Source: HGW-17 sp964516435 | GTDB lineage: Bacteria; Myxococcota_A; Polyangia; HGW-17 | NCBI GenBank assembly: GCA_964516435.1 | Contig: CAZEZP010000100.1 | Coordinates: 14,920-78,919 of the forward strand | DNA: 64,000 nucleotides | Direction of reading: 5' to 3' | Shown: positions 12,170 through 22,075 of the stretch, piece after piece | How positions within the stretch are numbered: the first letter of the stretch is position 1 | How the letters are laid out: each line of letters begins with the position of its first letter | The notes under the pieces: model-generated | What the model saw: the letters and a program-made list of their open reading frames with translations, nothing else | Databases searched by the model: none | Told to the model about the DNA's origin: nothing | Made by a program: the position numbers and the translations under genes

Positions 12170-13522
12170 ATGAGGGCTCTGCCATCCATGAATTCCGCAC
12201 GGGAAGCGGCGCCTTCCATCGAATGCGAAACGACCGGGCGCACCGACTCCATTTCGGGCGGGGATCCGGAACGCACCGCCACGCTGGGCATCGTGCGCGG
12301 CGAAGATCGGGAGCCGCCCGCCTTCCTGTGGGATCCCGTCGGTGATATTTTTTATCATTTACCCCGTTCGAGCGTGGTGTGCGGCAAGGATCCCGCCTGC
12401 GGCATCCGGCTGGAACATGCCACGGTATCCCGCCGCCACGCCCGCATCGAACGAATGGCCACGGGCTGGCGAATCCTCGATCTGGCGAGCCGCAACGGCG
12501 TCTTTCTGCGCGGGGAACGCATCCTGCGGGAAGGCGAGGCTTGCATGCACGACGTGCTGATGCTCGGGGGCCAGCCCCTGGTGATCGTGCCCGAGCCCGC
12601 CCCGGCTGCGATGCAGCGCGCGCATGCATCCTTCCACACGCGTTCGGCCGAACTGTGCCGGGAACTGGAGACGGCCCGCAAGGCGGCTGCGACGGCCTCT
12701 CCTGTGCTGATCGGCGGCGCCACCGGCACCGGCAAGGAATGGATGAGCCGGTTCATCCACGAGCATTCCGGCCGGCGCGGGCAGATGGTGGCGCTCAACT
12801 GCGGCGCCCTTTCCCGCGAACTGCTGGAAAGCGAGTTGTTCGGGCACGTACGGGGCGCCTTCACCGGAGCAGACGGCGCCCGCATGGGACTGGTGGCCCA
12901 GGCGGCTGGTGGCACGCTTTTCCTCGATGAAATCGCCGAGATGCTTCCAGGCCAGCAGGCGGCCCTGCTGCGCTTCCTGGAAAACCGGACCTACCGCCCC
13001 GTGGGCGCGGACCGGGAACAGCGCTCCGATGCCCGCATCGTGGCCGCCACCCATGCCGACCTGCACCAACTTGCATCCCGCGGGATCTTTCGCCCGGATC
13101 TCCTCTACCGGCTCATGGAAATCCGGCTGGAACTGCCGCCGCTGGCCCGCCGCAAGAGCGATTTTCCCCTGTTGCTGCGATGCTTCGAAGCGCCGGACAC
13201 GGGACCGCGGGAATGGGGACGCCTTCTGGCCCACGACTGGCCGGGCAACCTGCGCGAACTGCGCCACGTCTGCACCCAGGCACGCTGGTTCGGATGGAAG
13301 CGCGCGCTTTCGGAACTGGAACGGAACACCCCGATTTCCGCCGAAAAAGCCGGAGAACCGGCCGTCGTTCCCGAATCCCCCGCCCAAATCAGGGACCTGG
13401 AGCGCCGGATGATCCAGCAGACCCTGCAGCGCTGCGGGCGCAATACGTCCGCGGCCGCCCGCGAACTGGGCCTTCCCCGCTCCACGCTCGTCAACCGCAT
13501 GCGCGCCCTGGGAATGCCGTGA
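12170..13522 (+). CDS. FHA-domain sigma54-dependent transcriptional activator
   Basis: This 450-aa enhancer-binding protein starts at 12170 behind AAGGAGGTG. An FHA domain spans about residues 45-125 and keeps the phosphothreonine-binding landmarks (CGK, SRRH, DLASRNGVF). The AAA+ domain has Walker A GATGTGKE (~182), ESELFGH, the sigma54 contact loop GAFTGA, Walker B TLFLDE, and an arginine-finger region. The C-terminus is a Fis-type helix-turn-helix (SAAARELGLPRSTLVNRM). There is no receiver domain, so input is probably a phosphoprotein read by FHA, as in myxobacterial regulators controlled by Ser/Thr kinases. No -24/-12 promoter was recognised nearby. Confidence 0.93.
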   Translation: MRALPSMNSAREAAPSIECETTGRTDSISGGDPERTATLGIVRGEDREPPAFLWDPVGDIFYHLPRSSVVCGKDPACGIRLEHATVSRRHARIERMATGWRILDLASRNGVFLRGERILREGEACMHDVLMLGGQPLVIVPEPAPAAMQRAHASFHTRSAELCRELETARKAAATASPVLIGGATGTGKEWMSRFIHEHSGRRGQMVALNCGALSRELLESELFGHVRGAFTGADGARMGLVAQAAGGTLFLDEIAEMLPGQQAALLRFLENRTYRPVGADREQRSDARIVAATHADLHQLASRGIFRPDLLYRLMEIRLELPPLARRKSDFPLLLRCFEAPDTGPREWGRLLAHDWPGNLRELRHVCTQARWFGWKRALSELERNTPISAEKAGEPAVVPESPAQIRDLERRMIQQTLQRCGRNTSAAARELGLPRSTLVNRMRALGMP

Positions 13523-13550
13523 TGCCGGATTCTGCCCGGGCCATCCGGCA
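13523..13550. terminator. Inverted repeat between convergent genes
   Basis: TGCCGGAT at 13523-13530 is perfectly complementary to ATCCGGCA at 13543-13550, directly after the activator's stop codon. There is no T-tract, so termination would have to be weak or Rho-assisted. The site lies between the convergent activator and dapB genes. Confidence 0.3.
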
Positions 13551-13651
13551 ATGGCCCGACCCGTTCGTGACCGCCATCCCCGAGCCGGAACATGGATGCA
13601 AGCTGCCACGCCGACATCCAGCCGGAAAGAACCGCCAAAAAACGAAAAACT

Positions 13652-14434
13652 TCACATCGCGCGAATGCCAGACAGGAGATCCAGCCCCAGCAGGTCCCGC
13701 ACGGCATGCAGGCCGGGGGGCTTCCCCTGCAGGCGCAGCGCCGCCATCCAGGCACCGTGGGCAAAAATCGCACGATCCGTGACGCGATGCGTCAATTCCA
13801 GCCGCTCTCCTCTCCCCAAGAACAGCACGGTGTGCTCCCCGACGACATCGCCGCCGCGCAGGACGGCCATGCCGATGGACCCCGGCGCGCGCGGCCCGCT
13901 CTCCGGATCGTGGAAAGCGGTTTCCCCGGGGGGAAACCCCTGGCGCGCGCGGCCCGAGCGCAGGCTTTCCGCCAGCGTTCTGGCGCTTCCAGAGGGGGCG
14001 TCCTTCTTGCGGTGGTGGTGGGTTTCCAGGATTTCCGCATCGAAACTTTCTGGCGGCAGGATGGATGCGGCCAGTTCCGTCAGCGCCCAGAGCAGGTTCA
14101 TGCCCAGGCTGAAATTGGTGGCGTGCACCACGGGCGCCACGCGGGCCGCCGCGGCCAGCAATTCGTGGTGCGCCGCAGACAGGCCGGTGGTTCCCACCAC
14201 GCAGGGCATCGGATGCTTCGGCAGGCGCTCGAGCAGCCGGCGCGTTCCGTCGGGACTGGAGAAATCCACCGCCAGATGAGCCCGCGGCAGAAGATCGTCC
14301 AGCGCCCGTTCCACATCCGGCTGCAGCCGGGCGTCCACCTCCAGGCATTCGAAACCGTCCCGGCGGGCCAGTTCCGCCACGAGCGAACCCATGTGGCCGG
14401 CGGCCCCCAGCACGAGAACCGTGGAATTCGTCAT
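13652..14434 (-). CDS. dapB: 4-hydroxy-tetrahydrodipicolinate reductase
   Basis: DapB reduces hydroxytetrahydrodipicolinate with NAD(P)H in the lysine and diaminopimelate pathway. The 260-aa product has the nucleotide-binding GAAGHMG near the N-terminus, VGTTGL, and the substrate signature ETHHHRKKDAPSGSA. That signature normally ends in SGTA, so the Ser is a conservative change. The gene lies 28 nt after the TPR lipoprotein gene, as the last member of the minus-strand operon that starts at 22075. Why a lysine-pathway gene sits behind a transport and sensing operon is not clear. Confidence 0.93.
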   Translation of the reverse strand: MTNSTVLVLGAAGHMGSLVAELARRDGFECLEVDARLQPDVERALDDLLPRAHLAVDFSSPDGTRRLLERLPKHPMPCVVGTTGLSAAHHELLAAAARVAPVVHATNFSLGMNLLWALTELAASILPPESFDAEILETHHHRKKDAPSGSARTLAESLRSGRARQGFPPGETAFHDPESGPRAPGSIGMAVLRGGDVVGEHTVLFLGRGERLELTHRVTDRAIFAHGAWMAALRLQGKPPGLHAVRDLLGLDLLSGIRAM

Positions 14435-14462
14435 GTTCCCTCCCTTTTTCTTCCGGTTTCCT

Positions 14463-16082
14463 TCATGTTCCGGACCCCGCCGCCGGCATGGGCGCCGGCG
14501 CCGGCTTCAGTTCCTTGCGCATGGCATCCAGCGCCAGTTGCAGGGTATTGCGCTCCTCCTCGTTGCGGGCCAGGGGAATCGCCTTCTCGAGGGTGGCCGC
14601 CGCGCGCGCATAATCCTTTCTGGCCCGGAAAATCTCCACCTGCACGTCGTAGAAGAAGAGCCGCTCCTCGGGCGTGCACTTTTCGGGGTCTACCGCCGCC
14701 AGGGCGCGTTCGGCCGCATCGGGTCCTCCCGGCGGCTGCAGGAGCAGATGCGCCGTCCAGATGCGCGCGATGGGGGTGTCCACCTTCTGCACCGCCTGCA
14801 GTCCCTCGGCCGTCTTTCCGGAAAACCACAGCGCCAGCCCGCGCTCCATCTGCACGCGCTCGTCGGCGGGATAGGTCTTCGCCAGCGGCTCGAGAATCTC
14901 CACGGCCTTGTCATACAAACCCGCGTAGCGCGCCAGGAAGCCGGCTTCCCGCCAGAATGCGTCATCCGGACGGCCCGAAAGCGCCAGAATGGCCATGTGC
15001 GCCTCGTAAGCCAGTTTGTATTCGCCCCGGGCCTGATGGAAACGGGTGCGCAGGCGGTGGTATTCGGGGTCCGTGGCGCGTTCCTTCTCCAGTTCGTTCA
15101 GGAGGGTCTGGGCCGTTTGCACGCGGCCCTTGTCGATGTAGAACGGCAGAAGCCGCCACTTGACCTGCAGGTTGGAAGGGTCCGCGGCCGAAGCCGCCAC
15201 GAGGGCGTCATAATATTTTTCCTGCTGGCCCAATGCAGCATAGGCGTCGGCCAGGCGCAGATGGAAATCCACCACGTCGCGATCCAGTTCCACGGCCCTG
15301 CGGTAGGCTTCCACGGCCTGCGCATGCCGCCCCAGGGCAGAAAGGGCCAGCCCCGTGTGGTAGTGCGCCCGGGCATCCTTCGGGTGCCGCCGGGCCCAGT
15401 CCTCGAAGAGTTTCAGCGCTTCCGCCGGCTGCTTCTGCTCCATGAAATGGGATCCCAGCGCCGCAAGCGCCTCGACATTGTCGGGTTCCAAAGAAATGGC
15501 CGAACGCAGGTAGCCTTCCACGCGCCGTGCGGTGTCGGCATCCGGATTCTTCTGCAGCAGCCGGGCCAGGCGCAGGAGGATGGGCACCAGCGGCGGCCCC
15601 AGGGACAGATCGCCGGCCAGTTGCGAATACGCCTGGATGGCGGCCGAAAATTCCTCGTATTCCTCATATATCGTGCCCAGCAGCAGCACGGCTTCCGGAA
15701 AACGCGGATGAATGCGCAGGGCTTCCTCGAGGCTTTCGACGGCGGCGTCGAACTTGCGCTCGTTGTAGCGGGAGAGCGCGAGCATGTACCAGGTGGAAGC
15801 CTGCCCGGGCCGGTTGGCCAGGTGTTCCGCCAGCATCTCGGACGCCTTGCGGGGCTCGCCCGTCTGCAGGTAGGCGCGCGCCAGATGCACGAGTCCCTCC
15901 TCGTTGTGCGGATCCTTCTGGCGGGCCCGCTCCAGGGGAATGAGGCTGCCGCGGGCATCGCCTTCCTCCAGGAGACGCTTGCCCTGCTCCCAGAGTTTGT
16001 CCGCGGGCTCGGACGACGTGCGCCGGCAGGCGGCCGCCTGGAGAAAGACGAGCAGGAACAGGAAGAACTTCTCAAGTCTCAT
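14463..16082 (-). CDS. TPR-repeat lipoprotein
   Basis: The 539-aa product begins with a lipoprotein signal ending LQAAAC. At least ten tetratricopeptide repeats follow across the whole length, for example at LEEALRIHPRFPEAVLLLG and YRRAVELDRDVVDFHLRLA. The chosen start at 16082 overlaps the end of the CstA-like gene by 11 nt, which implies translational coupling. TPR lipoproteins usually scaffold envelope complexes; the partner is unknown here. Its C-terminus is rich in Pro, Ala and Met. Confidence 0.85.
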   Translation of the reverse strand: MRLEKFFLFLLVFLQAAACRRTSSEPADKLWEQGKRLLEEGDARGSLIPLERARQKDPHNEEGLVHLARAYLQTGEPRKASEMLAEHLANRPGQASTWYMLALSRYNERKFDAAVESLEEALRIHPRFPEAVLLLGTIYEEYEEFSAAIQAYSQLAGDLSLGPPLVPILLRLARLLQKNPDADTARRVEGYLRSAISLEPDNVEALAALGSHFMEQKQPAEALKLFEDWARRHPKDARAHYHTGLALSALGRHAQAVEAYRRAVELDRDVVDFHLRLADAYAALGQQEKYYDALVAASAADPSNLQVKWRLLPFYIDKGRVQTAQTLLNELEKERATDPEYHRLRTRFHQARGEYKLAYEAHMAILALSGRPDDAFWREAGFLARYAGLYDKAVEILEPLAKTYPADERVQMERGLALWFSGKTAEGLQAVQKVDTPIARIWTAHLLLQPPGGPDAAERALAAVDPEKCTPEERLFFYDVQVEIFRARKDYARAAATLEKAIPLARNEEERNTLQLALDAMRKELKPAPAPMPAAGSGT

Positions 16083-17691
16083 GCAGACCCACCTTGCGGC
16101 GCAGCATGCTCCGGGCACCGGAAACGCCCAGAACGGCCGCCAGCACCAGGAGGAAGCCCGCGATGGCGGCGAGCACCCACTTGTCCTTGCGGCCGAAATC
16201 GTAGAGATTCCACGCCAGGGCCGCCATGGTCATGACGTATACGAAAATCCCGGGAATCAGCACGAACGCGCGCGGCCGGCGCACGAACGTCAGCCAGATG
16301 GCGATAGTCAAAAAGGCCAGGGAAGCCACCAGTTGGTTGGCCGCACCGAAAATGGGCCAGATTTCCGTCGCGGACCCGGAAAAGATCAGCAGGGATGCGA
16401 AGAGTACGGTCACTCCCGTGGCCGCGAACCGGTTCTGGATCACGGCCAGCGACGGATGGGGCCGGGGCACGTCCGCCAGTTCCTGCAGGGCGTAACGGCC
16501 CAGGCGTGTGGCCGTATCCAGAGACGTCATGGCAAAGGCCGCGACGCTCAGGCTCATGAACAGGGTGCCGAACTTCACGGGCAGCCCCACGGACACCGCC
16601 AGGGAGGCCGCGCTGGTGGAAAACAGGTGGATGGGATTGGCGGCGCTGGCCCTGTACTGAGCCGGGGTGAGCACGGCGGCCGTGATGAGGGCGGCCACGG
16701 CCAGGAGACTCTCGATGAGCATGCCGCCGTAGCCGATGGGCTGTGCGTGGGCTTCATTGTCGAGTTGCTTGGACGTGGTGCCGGACGCCACCAGGCTGTG
16801 GAAGCCCGAAAGCGCCCCGCAGGCCACCGTCACGAACAGCAGGGGAAAGAGCGGGCCCTTTCCCGGATTCCACACCGGCTGCATGGTCATGCGCAACTCG
16901 GGGTTGGCCACGGCGATGCCCAACACCAGGACGGCGAGCATGGCGTACAGGATGAAGGAACTGAGGAAATCCCGCGGCTGCAGCAGGTACTGCACCGGCG
17001 TGGTGGAAGCGATGAATACGTAGCCGATGAGCAGGATGCGCCACGTTTGGAAAGAGAGCCGGAAGGGGAAGAAATAGCCGAACACCATGCAGGCGGCCAG
17101 CAGGAGCACGCCGGCGGTCGTGGCCGCCAGGAAGGGAGCACGGTAGCGGTAGATGGAAAAGCCGAACGCGACCGCGAGAAAGATGAACAGCACCGAGGCC
17201 GTCGCCGTCTCGGGCACGCTCACGAACGTCTGGGCCACGGCATTGGTGAACACGGCGATGACGAGGATCAGCGCAAAGAACACGAACAGCAGGAAGAGCG
17301 TCTTCATGCCACGCCCGAGCCGCTCCTCCAGGACGCTTCCCAGGCCGCGCCCCTCGTGGCGCACCGACACGATGAGCGATGAGAAATCATGCACGGCGCC
17401 CATGAAGACGCCGCCCAGCAGAATCCAGGCCAGCACGGACCAGGCGCCCCATCCCGCGGCGGCGATCGGCCCGATGATGGGCGCGGCGCCCGCGATGGAG
17501 GAGAAATGATGGCCCAGAAGGACCGAGGGACGCGTGGGAACGTAATCCACCCCGTCGGTCCGGGTATGCGCCGGCGTGGGACGCTTCGGGTCGACCCCCA
17601 GCCACAGGGAAACGCGCCGGCCCCAGAAACGGTATCCAAGAACGAAGAAGACGATGGACGCGAGGAGAAGGACGGTTCCGGACATGGTCAT
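16072..17691 (-). CDS. CstA-family carbon-starvation transporter
   Basis: The 539-aa polytopic protein has the family hallmark SSIAGAAPIIGP followed by GGVFMGAVHDF, and many later membrane segments. CstA proteins import peptides or pyruvate in starved cells. This is a short member; E. coli CstA is about 700 aa. The ATG at 17691 overlaps the kinase stop in an ATGA junction; an ATG two codons further is possible. Coupling to a sensor kinase and a peptide-binding lipoprotein suggests substrate-linked signalling, although the substrate is inferred only. Confidence 0.88.
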   Translation of the reverse strand: MTMSGTVLLLASIVFFVLGYRFWGRRVSLWLGVDPKRPTPAHTRTDGVDYVPTRPSVLLGHHFSSIAGAAPIIGPIAAAGWGAWSVLAWILLGGVFMGAVHDFSSLIVSVRHEGRGLGSVLEERLGRGMKTLFLLFVFFALILVIAVFTNAVAQTFVSVPETATASVLFIFLAVAFGFSIYRYRAPFLAATTAGVLLLAACMVFGYFFPFRLSFQTWRILLIGYVFIASTTPVQYLLQPRDFLSSFILYAMLAVLVLGIAVANPELRMTMQPVWNPGKGPLFPLLFVTVACGALSGFHSLVASGTTSKQLDNEAHAQPIGYGGMLIESLLAVAALITAAVLTPAQYRASAANPIHLFSTSAASLAVSVGLPVKFGTLFMSLSVAAFAMTSLDTATRLGRYALQELADVPRPHPSLAVIQNRFAATGVTVLFASLLIFSGSATEIWPIFGAANQLVASLAFLTIAIWLTFVRRPRAFVLIPGIFVYVMTMAALAWNLYDFGRKDKWVLAAIAGFLLVLAAVLGVSGARSMLRRKVGLHET

Positions 17692-20438
17692 ACCTGTTGC
17701 GAAGGACCGGAATCCGGCCGTTTCGCGGGCACGGACATGGGCAGGTACACGGTGAAGCAGGTGTTGCCGGGCTCGGAGGTGACCTCGATCTCGCCCCCGT
17801 GGCGCTCCCGGACGATGCGTGAGACGATGCCCAGCCCCAGGCCGGAACCCTCTCCCTTCTTCTTGGTGGTGAAGAAGGGATCGAAGATGCGTCCCATCAA
17901 CTCGGGCGGAATGCCGCGCCCGGTATCGCGGATCTTCACGGCCACGCGGTTGCCCAGATTGAGGGTCTCGATGGTGATGGTGCCCTTGCCCTCGATGGCC
18001 TGGGCGGCGTTGGAAATGAGGTTGGTCCACACCTGGCTCAATTCGTCCCCGTACACGGTGATGGGCGGAATGTCCCCGTACTTCCTCTCGATGGTGATGT
18101 TGTGCTTGAGGCGGTTGGCCAGGATGATGAGCGAGGTTTCGATGACGTCGTGGATGTTCACGGGTTCGGGCACGTCCTGGTTGACGTGGCTGTAGGAGCG
18201 CAGGGCCACGACAATGCGTTTGACCGCGCGGATGGCCGTGGACGTGGCCACCGTGGTGCGGTGGATGGAAAACAGGTCGTTCATGAGTTGGATGTAGATG
18301 CCGGCATCGACCCGATCGTATTCGTTCAGGAAATTCTCAACGATCCGATCCGTGCCGCTCTCCACCAGTTTGCGCGCCAGTTGCCGCGCATTTTCGATGT
18401 TGCGGGATGACAAGAGTTCGGTCATTTCGCGGACGCGCTCCCGGCCGGGGTCGATGGCCAGCAGGCCGGCCGTCGCGTTCTCGAGGTGCTGCTGCACCAG
18501 CGTGAGCAGGTAGGTGAGCACCCGCATGTCCTTTTCGGTATCCACGATGTAGAGCAGGGAGTTGAGAGTGGTTTTCAGGCTCTTCATCAGGCTGTCCACC
18601 GCCGCGTCGATGGCGCCGATGGGACTGTTGATTTCATGCGCCACGCCCGCCAGCAGGGAACCGAGCCCGGCCAGACGCTCGCTGATGAGAACCTGGGCCT
18701 GGGTGTTCTGCAGTTCCGCGAGCGTGGATTCGAGCTTGCGGTTGGTCTCCTGCAGTTCCATGGTGCGCCGCTGCACGATGAACTCCAGTTGCTCGTTGAA
18801 GCGGCTGATCTTCTCGAACAACTGGGCGTTGACAATGTACATCCCCATCTGGTCGCACACCGCGCTCACCACGTTCCTGTGGGTGTTCTTCCAGAGCGGG
18901 GAATTCGCGGGGCGCAGCAGCACGGCCACGCCGATGACGCGCCCCTGGTAGCGCACGGGGCAGGCCATGAGCCGGCCTTCCAGTTTCTCGTCCAGGCTTC
19001 GCAGATCGGCGATTTCCAGGACGCGGTTGAGGCCGGCCACGTGGGGCGCGATGCCGCTGCCCTCGATGAGCAGCCCGTCCAGGACATCTCCGGCATCGCC
19101 GATCTGGTGGACCTTCTTCCAGCCGTTTTCCTCCTGCAGAAGCCACATCTGGGCGGTCGGCGCCTGCAGTGCCACGGAAAGGGCGGACATTCCCTCGGCG
19201 ACGACCGACTCCACGCCCACCTGCACGCTGACCGCGTTGATGATCTCGTTGATCGTCTGGATTTCGCTCATCTGCTCGTTCTGGCGGTCGTTGCTCTGCT
19301 TGAGATTCTGCACCATCTCGTTGAAGGCGACCGCCAGTTCGCCGATCTCGTCGCCTCCCGGCACATCGATGGACGTATCCAGGCGCCCCCCGGCCACCGC
19401 GCGGGCACTGCGCACCAGGCGGCCCAGCGGGCTGGCCAGCCGGCGCGAAACCAGCATGGCCATCAGCACCACCACGGCCAGCGCCAGAAAACCCGACGCG
19501 ACCAAAGTGGAGACGGCATACATCTGTCCCTTCTGCATCTTGGAGATGTCCAGCGCCACCACCAGGAGTCCCACCGTGTTCCCGGAAGCATCGCGCAACT
19601 TCTGCATGGAAGCCGCATAGTCCATGCGGTGCCAACTGAATTCCACGAAACGGCTCGCGCGGGCCGAGTTCCACATGGAAACGACGATGCCGGCAGAAAG
19701 AGGGCTCCTTTCAGGCCGCTGGGAATCCGCCGGATTTTCGAAGGAAGTGGAAAACACGACTTCCGGGGCATAGGGGTCGGGATAGAGAATGACCTGTGAG
19801 CCGAGGCTCGTAGCGATGCTCTTGCACTGCAGATCGTCGAAAGCCACCGTCACGATGACGGCGCCGAGGAGATTGTAGTGCTCGTCGAAGAGCGGGGATC
19901 CCGCCTGCACGAACAGGAAGGTCTGCTCCCGGTTGGCCGTGAATCGGCCCTTCCATGTGTACAGTTCCAGCGTGGCGGCATAATTCTTCAGGATATCGCT
20001 CCACTGGGGGCGCGCATGCTCCAGCAGGGCCTCGTAGCTCTGCTCCTGGTTCTTCTGGGCGACGGCATTCCACGAGCCTCCCAGGAGCACGGAACCCACC
20101 AGTTTCCCCTGCGGGTCCACCACATGGATCATGCCGTTGCCCAGGTGGGCATAGTCGCCTCGCAGGATGTCCTGCTCCTGGCGGGAAATGTCCCGGCGGG
20201 AGACCATTTCGTGCACGGATGCCTTCTTGGACAGGTAGAAGGCGGCCATCTTGACCTCGTTGACCTGGTTCATGGCCAGGCTGATGCCCACCCGCAGATT
20301 GCGTTCGGACTCGTCCTGCAGGGTGTTCTTGAACCGGTCCACCACGATGGAAACGCCGCGCCACGAGGCCACGAATGCCGGAAACACACCGACCATGAGC
20401 ATCCAGAGTGCCAACTTGTGGCGAATCTTGAAACTCAT
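17688..20438 (-). CDS. Membrane sensor histidine kinase (periplasmic sensor-HAMP-GAF-HisKA-HATPase)
   Basis: The 916-aa kinase has one membrane segment near residues 10-28 and a second near 312-335, bracketing a large extracytoplasmic sensor that looks Cache-like. A HAMP segment (~336-390) and a GAF-like domain (~400-545) follow. A coiled coil leads to the phosphoacceptor region AGVAHEINSPIGAI, with His601. The ATP-binding domain carries NLISNAAQAI, DTGRGIP and GLGLGIV. Its start overlaps the stop of the binding-protein gene in ATGA, and its stop overlaps the start of the CstA-like gene. No response regulator gene is adjacent, so it is an orphan kinase here. Confidence 0.92.
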   Translation of the reverse strand: MSFKIRHKLALWMLMVGVFPAFVASWRGVSIVVDRFKNTLQDESERNLRVGISLAMNQVNEVKMAAFYLSKKASVHEMVSRRDISRQEQDILRGDYAHLGNGMIHVVDPQGKLVGSVLLGGSWNAVAQKNQEQSYEALLEHARPQWSDILKNYAATLELYTWKGRFTANREQTFLFVQAGSPLFDEHYNLLGAVIVTVAFDDLQCKSIATSLGSQVILYPDPYAPEVVFSTSFENPADSQRPERSPLSAGIVVSMWNSARASRFVEFSWHRMDYAASMQKLRDASGNTVGLLVVALDISKMQKGQMYAVSTLVASGFLALAVVVLMAMLVSRRLASPLGRLVRSARAVAGGRLDTSIDVPGGDEIGELAVAFNEMVQNLKQSNDRQNEQMSEIQTINEIINAVSVQVGVESVVAEGMSALSVALQAPTAQMWLLQEENGWKKVHQIGDAGDVLDGLLIEGSGIAPHVAGLNRVLEIADLRSLDEKLEGRLMACPVRYQGRVIGVAVLLRPANSPLWKNTHRNVVSAVCDQMGMYIVNAQLFEKISRFNEQLEFIVQRRTMELQETNRKLESTLAELQNTQAQVLISERLAGLGSLLAGVAHEINSPIGAIDAAVDSLMKSLKTTLNSLLYIVDTEKDMRVLTYLLTLVQQHLENATAGLLAIDPGRERVREMTELLSSRNIENARQLARKLVESGTDRIVENFLNEYDRVDAGIYIQLMNDLFSIHRTTVATSTAIRAVKRIVVALRSYSHVNQDVPEPVNIHDVIETSLIILANRLKHNITIERKYGDIPPITVYGDELSQVWTNLISNAAQAIEGKGTITIETLNLGNRVAVKIRDTGRGIPPELMGRIFDPFFTTKKKGEGSGLGLGIVSRIVRERHGGEIEVTSEPGNTCFTVYLPMSVPAKRPDSGPSQQV

Positions 20439-22075
20439 GGCTCCACCACTTTCAGGAGGTTGTACTGCATGAACGTGCCGGAGTTGACGGAAATGTTCTC
20501 GAGCCGCCGGTTGGCGGTGATCACCAGGCGGGAATGGGCCAGGGGAACCCAGGGTGCCTCGGAGCGGAAGATCTCGAGCGCCTGCCGGTACAGCGCGATG
20601 CGCCGCTGCGAACTGGACTGCTCCTGGCGCGCCCGGTTCACGAAGAGATCGTAGTTGTAGTTGCGGAAAAAGGCATGGTTGGTGCCCGTCTTCCGCTCGA
20701 CGTTGGAACCGTGGAGCAACCCGTGCATGTATTCATCGGGATCGGCGATTTCGGCGACCCAGCCATGGATGGCCATGTCATGCAGTCCGGCCTTCAGGAC
20801 ACGCTTGTACTCCATGTATTCCATGGGCTTGATTTCCACCGGGATGCCCACCTGCTCCAGGTCGTGCCGGATCATGTTCGCCATGAGCAGGGGATCCGGA
20901 AGGTACGTGCGGGGCGACTGGATGAGATACAGCGTGAAGGGGCGCCGTTCCCCCGACAGCCCATAACCGGCTTCCCGCAGCAACTGCTTCGCTTTCTCGG
21001 GGTCGTACCCGTGCCATTCCAGCAGCGGATCGCCGTCCTGGAACATGGGCAGCCCTCCGATGCGCATGTCCCGCGATATGGGCGCCTGCGCCAGTTCCGC
21101 CATGCCCTGGTACACGATCTTGACGATCTTGCTGCGATCGATGGCGTGGTTGATGGCCAGCCGGAACTGCCGGATGGAAAAGGGCTCCCGGGTCGTGTTG
21201 AGCGCGAGGTACACCGTGTTGTTCGAAGGCACCGCCATCAACTGGAGCAGAGGATGCAGCCGGATGGTGAGATAGCGCGCCGGCTCCAGGTGGAAGGCGA
21301 TGTCCAGGCGCTCGCCTTCCAGTTCGAGCAGGCGCTGGCGATTCTCCGGAATCACGTTGAACACCAGGTTCCGGAAAGCGGGCTTCCTTTCCGGATTCCA
21401 GTAATCGTCATTGCGCACGAGCACCACGTGGCCCGCCACATGGCCCGCGAGCCGGAAGGGCCCGGTGCCCAGGGACTGCCGGCTGAGGGTTTCGGGATCA
21501 CCGACGTCGAAGGGCCGCACGATGCTGACCGAAAACATCTCCAGCGTCTGGAGGAACGGCGCGTACGGATATTTCAGGACGAAACGCACGCGGCGCGGGT
21601 CGATGACCTTGACGCTCTGGACGACCTCATCGAAATACGCCTTCCAGTAATCGTATCCGCAGGCAGCCGCCGCCGGATCGGAGACGCCTGTGCGCTGCTT
21701 CTCCACGGCGTCCATCTGGCGGCGGAAACTGAACACCACCGCCTGGGCGTCTAAGGGCGTCCCGTCATGGAAGCGGACGCCTGCCCGCAGGATGAAATCC
21801 CACACGAGCCCCTCGGAACTGACTTCCCAGCGTTCGGCCAGAAGTGGGCGGACCTCGCGGCTCACGGGGTCGGTGAACACGAGCCCCTCGTACATCTGCG
21901 CGATGACTTCCACCGATTCCATGCCGACGGCGCACGCAGGATCCAGCGTATTGACCCCCTTGGACCAGGCCACGGTGACGGTATTCTTCCGGTCCGTTTC
22001 ATGCGGTCCATCCGGCGTGCAAGCGAAAAACGCCATCCACAGCAAAACCAGCCATCGGAAAAATGCGGTTTTCAT
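20435..22075 (-). CDS. Family 5 (peptide-type) extracellular solute-binding lipoprotein
   Basis: The 546-aa product starts at 22075 behind GGGAGA and has a type II signal ending FFAC. Family 5 motifs typical of DppA/OppA-like proteins are seen: NTLDPA, IAQMYEGLV, VWDFILRAGVRFHDGTPL and GTGPFRL. These proteins bind peptides or related ligands in the periplasm and usually feed an ABC transporter. Here no permease or ATPase genes are adjacent; the next genes are a sensor kinase and a CstA-type carrier. It probably hands ligand to one of these or acts as a sensor accessory. Confidence 0.9.
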   Translation of the reverse strand: MKTAFFRWLVLLWMAFFACTPDGPHETDRKNTVTVAWSKGVNTLDPACAVGMESVEVIAQMYEGLVFTDPVSREVRPLLAERWEVSSEGLVWDFILRAGVRFHDGTPLDAQAVVFSFRRQMDAVEKQRTGVSDPAAAACGYDYWKAYFDEVVQSVKVIDPRRVRFVLKYPYAPFLQTLEMFSVSIVRPFDVGDPETLSRQSLGTGPFRLAGHVAGHVVLVRNDDYWNPERKPAFRNLVFNVIPENRQRLLELEGERLDIAFHLEPARYLTIRLHPLLQLMAVPSNNTVYLALNTTREPFSIRQFRLAINHAIDRSKIVKIVYQGMAELAQAPISRDMRIGGLPMFQDGDPLLEWHGYDPEKAKQLLREAGYGLSGERRPFTLYLIQSPRTYLPDPLLMANMIRHDLEQVGIPVEIKPMEYMEYKRVLKAGLHDMAIHGWVAEIADPDEYMHGLLHGSNVERKTGTNHAFFRNYNYDLFVNRARQEQSSSQRRIALYRQALEIFRSEAPWVPLAHSRLVITANRRLENISVNSGTFMQYNLLKVVEP

